Assembly (NCBI RefSeq): GCF_000295935.2
Contig: NZ_ALWO02000038.1
Coordinates: 24,349-88,348, forward strand
Origin: Indibacter alkaliphilus LW1
Lineage (GTDB): Bacteria > Bacteroidota > Bacteroidia > Cytophagales > Cyclobacteriaceae
Length of the DNA stretch: 64,000 bases
Direction: 5' to 3'
Both the position numbers and the translations under genes were made by a program. Below are positions 34,372 to 42,912 of the stretch, piece by piece. The notes beneath the pieces are model-generated. The model saw only the letters and a list, made by a program, of their open reading frames with translations. It was not told the DNA's origin and did not search any database. Position 1 is the first letter of the stretch. Every line of letters starts with the position of its first letter.

Positions 34372-35773
34372 TTATAAATATTTGCTTTTGATGACCATGA
34401 GTTTTTCACGGGTCATTTCATGCATGGAGTAGGGGATACCTCCAAGTCCTTCTCCTGAAGCATCCCGGCCTCCAAAGGGCATCCAGTCCACTCTGAAAGC
34501 AGTATGCTCGTTGACCATGACAGCAGTGGCATTGAGTTTTTGTACAGTATCCAGGGCTATATCCAAATCCTTGGTGAACACTGCCGCTTGGAAATGATAC
34601 TCAAGGCTGTTGGCTAACTTGATCGCTTCCTCCCTGTCCGAATAACTGTAAATGCACACTACCGGACCGAAGATTTCTTCTTGGGAAACTTTGCTTTGAT
34701 GATCTGGATTCCATAGTACTGTAGGAGCATAGCAGGTTTCGGAGATTCGCTTTCCACCACACAGGATTTCTGCTCCTTCTTTCTCGGCCTCAGTAACCCA
34801 TTTCTCCACCCGGTCTACTTCTTTGGGTAAAATCAAGGGTCCGACTTCTGTTTCTTTATCCAAAGGATCTCCGACTTTCAGTTTTTTTGCTTTTTCTGCA
34901 ATGGTGTCTGCAACTTTTTTGGCAATGGATTCATGGACAAAAATTTTCTGGACCGAAACACAAACCTGGCCAGCATGATAAAAACCGCCTTTCACCAAAC
35001 CTGGGATCATTTCTTCTAGGTCAGCGTCAGGCTCGACGATTACAGGAGCGGCACCACCATGCTCCAGTGCACATCGTGTACCGGGAGCCAGCTGGGACTT
35101 AAGCCACCAGCCTACTTTTGCGGAGCCAATAAAGGAAAGGTAATTGACATGCTTATCAGTGACAAGCTTTTCAGCCCCATCATTGTCGACCAAGATCATC
35201 TGAATCCATCCATCCGGTACACCGGCTTCTTTGAAAATATCCATCAATGCCTTGCAGGAAAGTGGCGTGGTGGAGGCTGGTTTGACAATTACCGGACATC
35301 CGGCAGCAAATGCTGTGATCGTTTGGTGTATGATCAAATTGACTGGATGGTTGAATGCAGAGACAGAAACTACCACACCAATGGGCTCGCGGGTAGTGAA
35401 AGCAATTCTACCGACTGAAGCTTCTGTCAGGCCCATGGGGATCTGCTCACCGGCCAAGCCTGCTATTTCTTCAGCTGCGATTTTGACGCCATTGATAGCC
35501 CTGAGAACTTCCACTTTTGAATCTTGGTAGGGTTTTCCACCTTCGCCTGCTGCTATTTTGGTCAAGTCTTCAATCCTTTCCTGCATCAGGTTCCTGATTT
35601 TTTCCAAGATTGCGATTTTTTTTGTGAGAAGGAATCCAACTGGATCTATCCAAAAATAAACCGTAAGCTGTTTTCAATGCTTTTTCTACTTCATTTTCAC
35701 CCATCAAAGGCAATTCTTCGATCAGGTTTTGGTCGTATGGAGAAAGTACTTTTAAAGTTTTCTTATTGCTCAT
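34372..35773 (-). pseudogene. Aldehyde dehydrogenase, frameshifted in a T8 run
   Basis: NAD(P)-dependent aldehyde dehydrogenase of about 466 residues when repaired. The first part starts at ATG 35773 (MSNKKTLKVLSPYDQNLIEE) and after SSWIPSHKK runs into a wrong frame; the rest is open from the region of 35607 down to TAA 34372. Shortening the run of eight T at 35616-35623 by one restores HKKIAILEKIRNLMQERIED. Catalytic features are in the second frame: FNHPVNLI, the Glu in LEHGGAAP and the nucleophile Cys in HAGQVCVSVQ, with NEHTAFRVDWMPFGG near the end. The first ATG overlaps the ThDP enzyme stop (ATGA). A homopolymer sequencing error, slippage in vivo, or real decay are all possible. Confidence 0.85.
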
Positions 35774-37410
35774 AATTTTTCTGCTTTTTCTTTTAACATA
35801 ACATTTAAAATAGGGTGGTTCAAAGAATAATCCACAGGAAGGTCTATTAAATGAACCGCAGGCTTTGCGATACACTTGTCCAAAATTTCCCTGAAATCAG
35901 CATCACTTTCAGGTCTATGCCCCATTGCTCCGTAGCTTTCGGCATATTTGACAAAGTCAGGGTTTTTATAATCCAATCCAAAATCATCAAATCCCATGTC
36001 TTCTTGCTTCCATTTGATCATGCCATAAGCATTGTCATTGAGTATGATCACAGTGAGATGTAGCCCCAGCCTTACCGCAGTTTCGACTTCCTGGGAATTC
36101 ATCATAAATCCCCCATCTCCGCAAACAGCCAAAACGTTTCGCTTTGGATAGAGCATTTTAGCCATCATGGCCGAAGGTAATCCAGCTCCCATAGAAGCAA
36201 GTGCATTGTCCAGGAGCAAGGTGTTTGGCTGATAGCAGGTATAGTTTCGGGCAAACCAAAGTTTATAGATACCATTGTCTAAGGTAATAATATCTTCTGA
36301 GGCCAGTTTGCCTCTAAGAAGATTGACCAATCTCTGCGGCAACATGGGGAATCTTTCGTCATGAAAATATTTGGATAAGTGCCCGGCCACTTCCTCCCTG
36401 ACTTTTTTGAAGAAGGAAAAATCCCAAGAGTCTTGCGTTTGGATTCCTTCAGCGAGTTTGTTCACCGAACTGGTAATGTCTCCTACCACATTGAGCTGGG
36501 GAAAATAAACAGGATCAACCTCGGCAGGTGAGAAGTTGACATGAATTACCTGCTTTTCATTTTTTTTCATGAAAAAAGGAGGTTTTTCAATGACGTCGTG
36601 GCCAACATTGATGATGAGGTCAGCAGCATCAATCGCAGCGTGTACAAAATCATTGCTCGAAAGTGCTGCGGTTCCTAAATATTGGGGATGTCTTTCGTCA
36701 ATGACTCCTTTTCCCATCTGGGTTGTAAAGAAAAAAATACCCGTTTTGTCTACGAATTTCCCCAAAGCATCGCAGGTTACTTTTCGGTTGGCCCCTGCTC
36801 CGATCAATAAAAGCGGGAGTTTTGCAGCATGTATCATTTCCACTGCTTTTGTTACAGCTTGGTCATCAGGTTTCGGAATGATATGTCCTACCACATCAAA
36901 AACTGAATCTTCACAAGTTTCTTGGGCAATATCTTCAGGAAACTCAAGGTGCACGGCTCCCGGTTTTTCCTCAATGGCAATCCTGAATGCCTCTCTTACC
37001 TGAGAGGCAATATTGTTAGAGTTGACGATCTGCTTGGTGTACTTAGTGACAGGCTTCATCATATCCACCACATCAATGATCTGAAAGCGGGCCTGTTTGC
37101 TTTTTTTGATTGGTTTCTGACCAGTAATCATCATCATGGGCATTCCTCCCAACTGGGCATAAGCTGCTGGAGTGACCAAATTGGTAGCCCCCGGCCCTAG
37201 TGTGGCCAGGCAAACTCCCGGCTTCCCAGTGAGTCTTCCATAAGTAGCTGCCATAAATCCGGCTCCTTGTTCATGCCGCGTAATGATGAGCTTGATGGAG
37301 GAATTTTTTAAGGATTGAAGCAAATCAAGATTTTCTTCACCGGGTACGCCAAAAATGTATTCTACGCCTTCGTTTTCCAAGGCTTTCACAAAAAGGTCTG
37401 ATGCTTTCAT
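35770..37410 (-). CDS. ThDP-dependent enzyme, acetolactate synthase-like
   Basis: 546 residues in the three-domain build of the ThDP family: N-terminal PYR domain (about 1-170) with VEYIFGVPGEENLDLL and the catalytic Glu in TRHEQGAGFMA, a middle Rossmann domain (about 185-320) and a C-terminal PP domain with GDGGFMMNSQEVETA and NDNAYGMIKWKQ binding the diphosphate-metal. It resembles IlvB large subunits, but no regulatory subunit or ilv genes are near, and the partner is an aldehyde dehydrogenase overlapping by 4 nt. A 2-oxoacid decarboxylase or carboligase role feeding an aldehyde to that enzyme is therefore as likely as acetolactate synthesis. Confidence 0.85.
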   Translation of the reverse strand: MKASDLFVKALENEGVEYIFGVPGEENLDLLQSLKNSSIKLIITRHEQGAGFMAATYGRLTGKPGVCLATLGPGATNLVTPAAYAQLGGMPMMMITGQKPIKKSKQARFQIIDVVDMMKPVTKYTKQIVNSNNIASQVREAFRIAIEEKPGAVHLEFPEDIAQETCEDSVFDVVGHIIPKPDDQAVTKAVEMIHAAKLPLLLIGAGANRKVTCDALGKFVDKTGIFFFTTQMGKGVIDERHPQYLGTAALSSNDFVHAAIDAADLIINVGHDVIEKPPFFMKKNEKQVIHVNFSPAEVDPVYFPQLNVVGDITSSVNKLAEGIQTQDSWDFSFFKKVREEVAGHLSKYFHDERFPMLPQRLVNLLRGKLASEDIITLDNGIYKLWFARNYTCYQPNTLLLDNALASMGAGLPSAMMAKMLYPKRNVLAVCGDGGFMMNSQEVETAVRLGLHLTVIILNDNAYGMIKWKQEDMGFDDFGLDYKNPDFVKYAESYGAMGHRPESDADFREILDKCIAKPAVHLIDLPVDYSLNHPILNVMLKEKAEKL

Positions 37411-37752
37411 AAAGTAAAATTAAAATTTAAAGATTTATCAATTCATTGAGAAGGCTGGGCAGTGACAATTAGTCCAATACCTGTACCATCTTTTACTCCA
37501 GGCTTTATGGAGTTACTCCATATATCAACAAGATTAAAAACAGTTTGGCCTATTTCTTGGCATAAATTACGAAAACTTATCAAGGAGTACGCTATAAGAT
37601 TAGATGATGAATTTATATTTTCCTTTATAAAAAGAAGCTATTAATCAGCGTTTTCTTCAAACTTACTCCTTGAATAGGTTTATTTTATCTTGAAAAGTTT
37701 CTAACTTGTAAAGGCAGTATTAGTTTTATTTTCCACTTTAAACCAAAACAAC
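37411..37752. other. Intergenic region (342 nt), divergent promoters
   Basis: Holds the promoters of the ThDP operon (minus) and the DUF1328 gene (plus). I see a 10-bp inverted repeat TCAAGGAGTA (37580-37589) and TACTCCTTGA (37664-37673) 74 nt apart, and a small ACTCCA...TGGAGT hairpin near 37498. A 60-codon frame at 37462-37644 has no protein-like character. Confidence 0.5.
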
Positions 37753-37917
37753 ATGCTCTCATTTGTGATCACAGCTTTAGTTATTGCCTTATTGGCAGCT
37801 ATTTTAGGTTTCACCGGAATCGCTAAAGGTATAGCAGCCATTGCCAAATTTGTCTTCTATATATTTTTAGTTGTCTTTCTGATTACTTTAATCATTGGCC
37901 TGGTAAGCGGATTTTAG
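37753..37917 (+). CDS. DUF1328 small membrane protein (YtjA-like)
   Basis: 54 residues: MLSFVITALVIALLAAILGF, then GIAKGIAAIAK, then a second membrane helix FVFYIFLVVFLITLIIGLVSG. This two-helix build with FTGIA.GIA.IAK between is the DUF1328 family, small inner-membrane proteins of unknown role, often induced under stress. It has its own terminator. Too short for many gene callers. Confidence 0.88.
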   Translation: MLSFVITALVIALLAAILGFTGIAKGIAAIAKFVFYIFLVVFLITLIIGLVSGF

Positions 37918-37933
37918 AAGAAAAATAACTGAC

Positions 37934-37962
37934 AAAAAAAGCCGGAAATCCCGGCTTTTTTT
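37934..37962. terminator. Bidirectional terminator
   Basis: AAAAAAAGCCGG and CCGGCTTTTTTT around a 5-nt AAATC loop. It serves the DUF1328 gene on the plus strand and, with T-runs on both sides, the convergent fumarylacetoacetase-family gene on the minus strand. Confidence 0.85.
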
Positions 37963-38003
37963 ATTTTCAATGATCAGTTTTTTTTATAAAGAAAAATATT
38001 GAA

Positions 38004-38828
38004 TCAAGCGACATGATTATTTAATGTTCCGATTTCAGCTATGGTAATCTGAATCAGGTCGCCCGACTGTAGGCTAAAAGTATCATCAGGAACCAGGCAT
38101 GTTCCGGTCATCAGGTAAACTCCCTGGGGGAAGCTCATTTCGCGGTACAGGAAAGACTTGAGTTCTTCGTGTCCTCTTTTCATCTGGTTGATGGAAATCT
38201 CACCTCCAAAAACTTCAGTTCCGTTCCGTTCGATCCGCATAATTATTTTAGCGTCCGGGTCAATGGGCTTTTCAGGTACCCAAAGGCAAGGTCCTATGGC
38301 TGCGGATTTGTCATAGCATTTGGCTTGTGGCAGGTAAAGCGGATTTTCGCCTTCGATATCTCTAGAGCTCATATCATTGCCAATAGTATAGCCAGCTATT
38401 TTTCCTGAGGCATTGACAAATAAAGTTAATTCAGGCTCAGGAACATTCCACATGGAATCTTTTCGGATTTTGACTTCCCCGTCAGGCTTTGCCACTCTGT
38501 AGTGGGTGGATTTGAAAAACAATTCTGGCCTTTCTGCTTCATACACTTTGGAATAGAAAACATCTGCACCACTTTCTTTGGACTCTTCCATTCTAGCCTC
38601 TCTGCTACGGTAATAAGTTACCCCAGCCGCCCAGATCTCCTGAGTGCCAATTGGGGCGTCAAGATGATTAGGTGTCCAGTTTAATTCTGTCCAAGGCTGG
38701 ATTTCTTCCTGGAGCTTTTGGTATAGATTTTCCTGGTTGACAAGGCTGTCCCAGTTTTTGGATTGGGCAAGATGAAACTTCCCCTCTGACTCAATGATGA
38801 TGTCTTTTCCTGATTTGTAAATTTTCAT
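38004..38828 (-). CDS. Fumarylacetoacetate hydrolase-family protein
   Basis: 274 residues, cytoplasmic. The FAH fold catalytic domain runs from about 100 to 270: the metal ligands are in MWNVPEPELTLFVN (two Glu) and a later Asp in GYTIGNDMSSRDIEGENPLYLPQAK; KCYDKSAAIGPCL follows. That sequence pattern is close to what I recall for 2-keto-3-deoxy-arabinonate/xylonate dehydratases and 2-keto-4-pentenoate hydratases, which fits a sugar-acid route that ends with an aldehyde dehydrogenase such as the one nearby. The specific reaction is inference. It is transcribed alone on the minus strand. Confidence 0.83.
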   Translation of the reverse strand: MKIYKSGKDIIIESEGKFHLAQSKNWDSLVNQENLYQKLQEEIQPWTELNWTPNHLDAPIGTQEIWAAGVTYYRSREARMEESKESGADVFYSKVYEAERPELFFKSTHYRVAKPDGEVKIRKDSMWNVPEPELTLFVNASGKIAGYTIGNDMSSRDIEGENPLYLPQAKCYDKSAAIGPCLWVPEKPIDPDAKIIMRIERNGTEVFGGEISINQMKRGHEELKSFLYREMSFPQGVYLMTGTCLVPDDTFSLQSGDLIQITIAEIGTLNNHVA

Positions 38829-39081
38829 AGTAAAAGGTTAAAATAGGTTCAGTTTTGAAAATAGGATTTTTTGCTCAGAATATCTTAGCAAAATCTATAA
38901 ATGGTGTTGTTTAAAGGTGAAGGATGACCTTTAGGGTTTCATTGTTTTTTTTAAGAAGGAAAGTGCTGCTTAAATTGCCAAAGTAGTATTAATCATATGG
39001 CAAGATAAAGTAGTACGTTAAACTTTGGGAATATTAAGTAAATACAGTAAACAAAAAACATCCATTTGGGGACCTGAAATT

Positions 39082-39555
39082 TCAAGATAGTTTTAGCTTT
39101 TCTATCAAGAGAATGATTTTTTCAATTTTTTTTGATTCCAATTGGAAATGTAGTATTTCCTGAAGCTCATGATCTTTTGTTTCTTGTGGGAGTTGTTGAA
39201 ATTTTTCCCAAGCCAGAGGCTCTTCTCTGATGCATGCCAAAATATTGCTTTCTGTAAAAACCTCTTCTCTTTCCTCTGCATCAACTTCTGTAAGAAGAAG
39301 CTTAACAGAGTCTCCAGCTTCTTTGGATATTATTTTTCTGATTTTAGCATTGACAGGAAGAAACAAGTTTCCATTTCCATACGGCATTAAAGTAACGCCA
39401 ACCAAATCATGATTGTCAATTTTACCATTGACTTTCATCATTCCGAAATAGGCTTTTGGTTTTTCTAGCTCATAGAGCACTATATAAGTCCAACCACCTT
39501 TTTGGGGGAATTTTTCTAATTCAAAGTAGCCTTCTATCAACACCTTGGATTTCAT
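39082..39555 (-). CDS. DUF1905/YdeI-like domain protein
   Basis: 157 residues from ATG 39555 (the frame is open to TTG 39570). The first 95 residues look like a DUF1905 beta-barrel: GGWTYIVL near the start, GKIDNHDLVGVTLMPYGNG in the middle and AGDSVKLLLTEVDAEE. The C-terminal 50 residues carry a YdeI tail (AWEKFQQLPQETKDHELQEI) without the usual basic end. A second YdeI-type protein is at 31475-32041. No function is established for the family. Confidence 0.75.
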   Translation of the reverse strand: MKSKVLIEGYFELEKFPQKGGWTYIVLYELEKPKAYFGMMKVNGKIDNHDLVGVTLMPYGNGNLFLPVNAKIRKIISKEAGDSVKLLLTEVDAEEREEVFTESNILACIREEPLAWEKFQQLPQETKDHELQEILHFQLESKKIEKIILLIEKLKLS

Positions 39556-39702
39556 AGCAACTAAATTCAAACCTAATCCTAATTCCTCATATTTGGACCG
39601 AACAAAACCTGGCAGGTTTGACCAATTTTACTAATTTGACAAAGTTGGGTCCAATTATCAAGTTAGTGAATTCAGTCTGAATTATTTATTTTGTTTTGCA
39701 AA

Positions 39703-40977
39703 ATGAACATAAAAGGTATGGCTGAGTCAGAGAATCATATTCGCCGAGTTCCTAAATGGCTGAAAAATGTGCAACGCAATTCATGGGAGCCTGAAATTTT
39801 GCTTTCAGGATTGGTATTGATCGGTCTATTTCAGCTTCCTGCAAGGATCAGGGATTTTTCCATTTTTTTTGCTGCAGAAGTATCGGTGAATTCTTGGGCA
39901 GGTTTGTTTTTCGCTTTGCAATTGGCTGTCTACTTTTTAATTGCGGGTTTGTCTATTCATCTCTTTTTGCGAAGTGTATGGGTGGGTTTTATCGGGCTGA
40001 GTTATACTTTCCCCAAAGGAATTCAATCCCAAAAACTCAAATATAAGAGCAAGTTCCGAAGCAGAATTGAAAATATCCCCGCTTTGGAGCTTCAGATCAT
40101 TAAGCTTGAAAAGGTCTGCAGCAGTATTTTTGCGATTTGCTTTTTCCTTATGATGGTAATCATTGGCATGGTCTGGGCTGTTTTGGTTTTTATTTTGTTT
40201 ATATATGGGCTTGGTTGGATGATAGAGTATTTGACTGGATGGGATTTTATCAATTGGTTTAACCCTTATTTTGATTTATTCCTGTCCTGGGTAGTGATTA
40301 TTTTTTCTATAGATTTTCTTGGCTTGGGAGTATTTAGAAGAAGTAAATATTTCGCCAAAGTATTTTATCCTTTTCATCGGTTAATCGGATGGATGACTTT
40401 GTCAAGGATTTATCGTCCCGTGTATTATTTATTTGCCAGTAATGTCCCCAAAGGCTATGTTGTAAGCTTTTTGTTTTTGTTTCTTTTTTCCACCATAATA
40501 GGTCAAAAAATCCTTGAAAAGAGACCTGAGCAGAGTTTTTTCAGCAAGATATTCTTTTTTGAAAATGAGGCTGGGTTATATCTTTTTCCAGGCTATTATG
40601 CGGATAGAAATGAAGCTTTTGAGTCACAGATTCTGGAAATTCCTAACCCTATTCTTAAAGGGAGATTTTTGGAATTGACTTTGAAAAACAGGGTGAGCTA
40701 TGATAGACTTATCTTCGACAATTGTGGTGTGAAGTTGGAAGATATGGATGCCTACAAAAAGCTGGAATGTGTGAATGATTTTTTTGAGGTAATAGTAGAT
40801 GGGAAATCCATTTTGAATATGGATTGGATGTTTTACTTTCGTCCCGAAGATAGCCGTAAAGCATTTATCACTTACATTGATACGGAAGGCTTAGATATGG
40901 GTAAGCATTCCCTTTCTGTGAGATTAAATACCGAGGGAGGGCAAGTTTTGGGAACTGTGATATTCTACAAAGAATAA
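39703..40977 (+). CDS. Hypothetical polytopic membrane protein
   Basis: 424 residues from ATG 39703 (ATG 39718 is also possible). About five or six membrane helices lie in the first two thirds (near 32-55, 70-95, 140-170, 195-215, 250-265), with a long loop after the second that carries a basic segment. The last 140 residues are soluble and contain YFRPEDSRKAFITYIDT, perhaps outside the membrane. I recognise no family. The following methyltransferase starts 9 nt after the stop, so the two are in one operon. Confidence 0.7.
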   Translation: MNIKGMAESENHIRRVPKWLKNVQRNSWEPEILLSGLVLIGLFQLPARIRDFSIFFAAEVSVNSWAGLFFALQLAVYFLIAGLSIHLFLRSVWVGFIGLSYTFPKGIQSQKLKYKSKFRSRIENIPALELQIIKLEKVCSSIFAICFFLMMVIIGMVWAVLVFILFIYGLGWMIEYLTGWDFINWFNPYFDLFLSWVVIIFSIDFLGLGVFRRSKYFAKVFYPFHRLIGWMTLSRIYRPVYYLFASNVPKGYVVSFLFLFLFSTIIGQKILEKRPEQSFFSKIFFFENEAGLYLFPGYYADRNEAFESQILEIPNPILKGRFLELTLKNRVSYDRLIFDNCGVKLEDMDAYKKLECVNDFFEVIVDGKSILNMDWMFYFRPEDSRKAFITYIDTEGLDMGKHSLSVRLNTEGGQVLGTVIFYKE

Positions 40978-40986
40978 GAAAGATTG

Positions 40987-41556
40987 ATGATAGACTTATT
41001 ATTTAGCAGGATAAAAAAACACCTGTTTTTTTTAACCCTTTTCTTACTTAATTCCCAAGTCCTCTCAGCACAGAAGGATGGGCCGGGATTTGCAGATCTG
41101 GTACCTTTTGTCACTACACCTATGAAAGTGGTAGATGCTATGATGGATTTGGCAGAAATTAATGAAGGGGATATTCTTTATGATCTGGGTTCTGGTGACG
41201 GTAGAATCCCAATAGAAGCATCACTGAGATACGGGATCAAGTCAGTAGGGGTGGAGATTGATGCAGAATTGGTAAAAGAGGCAAAAAGTAATGCAGAGGA
41301 TAAAGGAGTGCAGGATTTGGTCTCTTTTGTTCAGGGGGATTTATTTGAACTTGATTTTTCAGATGCAACAGTTTTGATTTTGTATTTATTTCCAGATATC
41401 AATCTTAAGCTTAGACCAAAAATCTGGGAATTGCCCAGTGGGACTAGGGTGATTTCACACCGTTTCGACATGGGAGATTGGAGGCCAGAGAAGACCAAAA
41501 TAATCACCCTTGAAGATGGAAAAGAACATGTGCTTTATTTTTGGAAAGTGCCTTGA
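40987..41556 (+). CDS. Exported class I SAM-dependent methyltransferase-like protein
   Basis: 189 residues from ATG 40987. The N-terminus has a signal peptide or anchor (hydrophobic about 13-28, LFLLNSQVLSAQK), which is unusual for a methyltransferase because S-adenosylmethionine is cytosolic. The Rossmann motif I is DILYDLGSGDGRIPIEA (about 62-78), with the acidic residue of motif II in SVGVEIDAELV and motif post-I at VQGDLFELDF. It resembles the group annotated near class I methyltransferases of bacterial membranes. It may be anchored with the domain on the cytosolic side. It follows the hypothetical membrane gene by 9 nt. Confidence 0.8.
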   Translation: MIDLLFSRIKKHLFFLTLFLLNSQVLSAQKDGPGFADLVPFVTTPMKVVDAMMDLAEINEGDILYDLGSGDGRIPIEASLRYGIKSVGVEIDAELVKEAKSNAEDKGVQDLVSFVQGDLFELDFSDATVLILYLFPDINLKLRPKIWELPSGTRVISHRFDMGDWRPEKTKIITLEDGKEHVLYFWKVP

Positions 41557-41706
41557 GACACAGTCTTTCGAAATTCACCATTCGATGTTCGGTGTTCGAT
41601 ATTCAAAATTCCGAATAATGAATATTGAATCAAGAAGTTCTAGAAGAGAGAAAGATAGAAAAGGTATTTGAAGACCCAAGGGCCTCGTAAATCGTAAATC
41701 GTCTAT
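41557..41706. other. Short-repeat spacer left of the MITE
   Basis: About 150 nt with tandem-like words: ATTCGATGTTCGGTGTTCGATATTC near 41580 and TCGTAAATCGTAAATCGTC near 41685-41703. No gene. It looks like low-complexity Bacteroidota intergenic filler into which the MITE was inserted. Confidence 0.5.
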
Positions 41707-41829
41707 CAATGTCATTTAGTTTAGGGTAACTTTTCCAAAGTTCAAATTTGTAAGCAATGTTTGTTTTTACTTTTAATCCAGCTTTGGAAAAGTTTAAATT
41801 CAAATTGTAGTCTTATCTAAACGACATTG
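41707..41829. mobile_element. MITE-like insertion (123 bp) with 10-bp target duplication
   Basis: Terminal inverted repeats CAATGTCATTTAG (41707-41719) and CTAAACGACATTG (41817-41829; 12 of 13 match). A second inner pair, AACTTTTCCAAAG (41728-41740) and CTTTGGAAAAGTT (41782-41794), is perfect. The element is flanked by a direct repeat AATCGTCTAT at 41697-41706 and 41830-41839. There is no coding capacity. A 10-bp duplication is in the range of IS4-type transposases, which could move it in trans (inference). Confidence 0.75.
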
Positions 41830-41859
41830 AATCGTCTATCGTAATCGAAACTTGTCAGT

Positions 41860-42855
41860 TCAATCAAACCTTTCCGCATAGCCGCTTTTTCTTAGAAGTC
41901 TTCTATAACTGTTGGTTTTGACGATTTTGTGAAGGGCTTTTTCTTTATTTTCTGCCTGTTCATAATATGCTTCGCAGATTCTATAACCAATAAAATAACC
42001 CAAATCAGCGGGCCTGTTGCTGCTCTTTTCACCATTGTAAAGCCATTTTGAAAAATCCTTTCCATACATTTCCTCAGAAAATTCCTTCCATAATTCCTCT
42101 TCGTTGGCCAGCCCGTAGGGATGAATGGACTCATTGATATTGAGACCTGTGATTTTTTCAGATACAAAATCCGCAGCTCCTTCTTTGATTGTCATAGTCA
42201 ACAACCTGTTTCTTTCCATTGCCCATAGGTATCCAAGGCCAAAGCGCTGTTGGGTATGTACCATTTCATGAGCGGTAAATTCAAGAATTTTAGGCTCTTT
42301 GGGGAGTACTGATCTGTGCCACTCGGTGAGTTGGGACTTGTCAATGGTACTGTCAGACGTAACCATTTCTGTCCCGATCAGCAGCCAATTATCCCGTACA
42401 GTTCCTCCTGAGGTTAGCTGACCTATCGCAAAACAAATAAAGGGAGGGCGGAAATTTCTCAATGACTGATCATACAAGTCCATCTGGGAAGCTATGTCGG
42501 CTTTGTATTCCTGAATCAAGTATGTATTTGGTCTTATTCCTTTCCAATAAGCAGGAGCCTTTTTGATTTGATACAAAAGCGAATTGGCAGTAATATTTCT
42601 GACTTTGATGAATTTTTTCAAGCCTATGGAAGCTTTATCCAAATATCCTTGCTGTATAATGCGAATACTGTCTGGTAGGTTATTGGCATAGCTAAGCATG
42701 TCAAAGGCTTCCCAAAAACGATTGATGTCTGAATTAATGATAATTGGTGTATCGTTTTGGGAATACACCTGCGAAATTGGCAACAACAAAAAAAACAAAA
42801 TTGCCCCCAGCATTTTCAGGCTCTTTGCCTGTATAAAGACTGGGGGCAATGGCAT
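41860..42855 (-). CDS. Exported HExxH putative metalloprotease (DUF2268/GldB-like)
   Basis: 331 residues from ATG 42855; a start at ATG 42813 (317 residues, MLGAILFFLLLP) is also possible. Signal peptide ends near VYSQN. The zinc motif is in FTAHEMVHTQQ (HEMVH, about 205), and EGAADFVSEKITG (about 240) supplies a likely third ligand or the conserved Glu of the DUF2268 group. GldB lipoproteins of gliding bacteria share this region, but there is no lipobox Cys here. Substrate unknown. The first codons overlap the terminator of the esterase gene upstream, so expression may depend on read-through. Confidence 0.75.
   Translation of the reverse strand: MPLPPVFIQAKSLKMLGAILFFLLLPISQVYSQNDTPIIINSDINRFWEAFDMLSYANNLPDSIRIIQQGYLDKASIGLKKFIKVRNITANSLLYQIKKAPAYWKGIRPNTYLIQEYKADIASQMDLYDQSLRNFRPPFICFAIGQLTSGGTVRDNWLLIGTEMVTSDSTIDKSQLTEWHRSVLPKEPKILEFTAHEMVHTQQRFGLGYLWAMERNRLLTMTIKEGAADFVSEKITGLNINESIHPYGLANEEELWKEFSEEMYGKDFSKWLYNGEKSSNRPADLGYFIGYRICEAYYEQAENKEKALHKIVKTNSYRRLLRKSGYAERFD
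42790..42849 (-). terminator. Terminator overlapping the signal-peptide codons of the HExxH gene
   Basis: On the minus strand TTGCCCCCAG (42849-42840) pairs with CTGGGGGCAA (42810-42801), enclosing a smaller CAGGC-AAAGA-GCCTG hairpin, and is followed by TTTTGTTTTTTTT. This is a strong terminator 64 nt after the esterase stop, yet the same bases encode LGAILFFLLL of the next protein. Confidence 0.75.
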
Positions 42856-42912
42856 TGAGGTTTTCAATTCTTTTCAGTTAAAAAGAAAACTGTTTGGATG
42901 ATTCCAATCGGA

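Noticed and set aside
37462..37644. 60-codon frame upstream of the DUF1328 gene
   Set aside because: No family-like pattern, no ribosome site, and odd composition; it lies in a promoter region.
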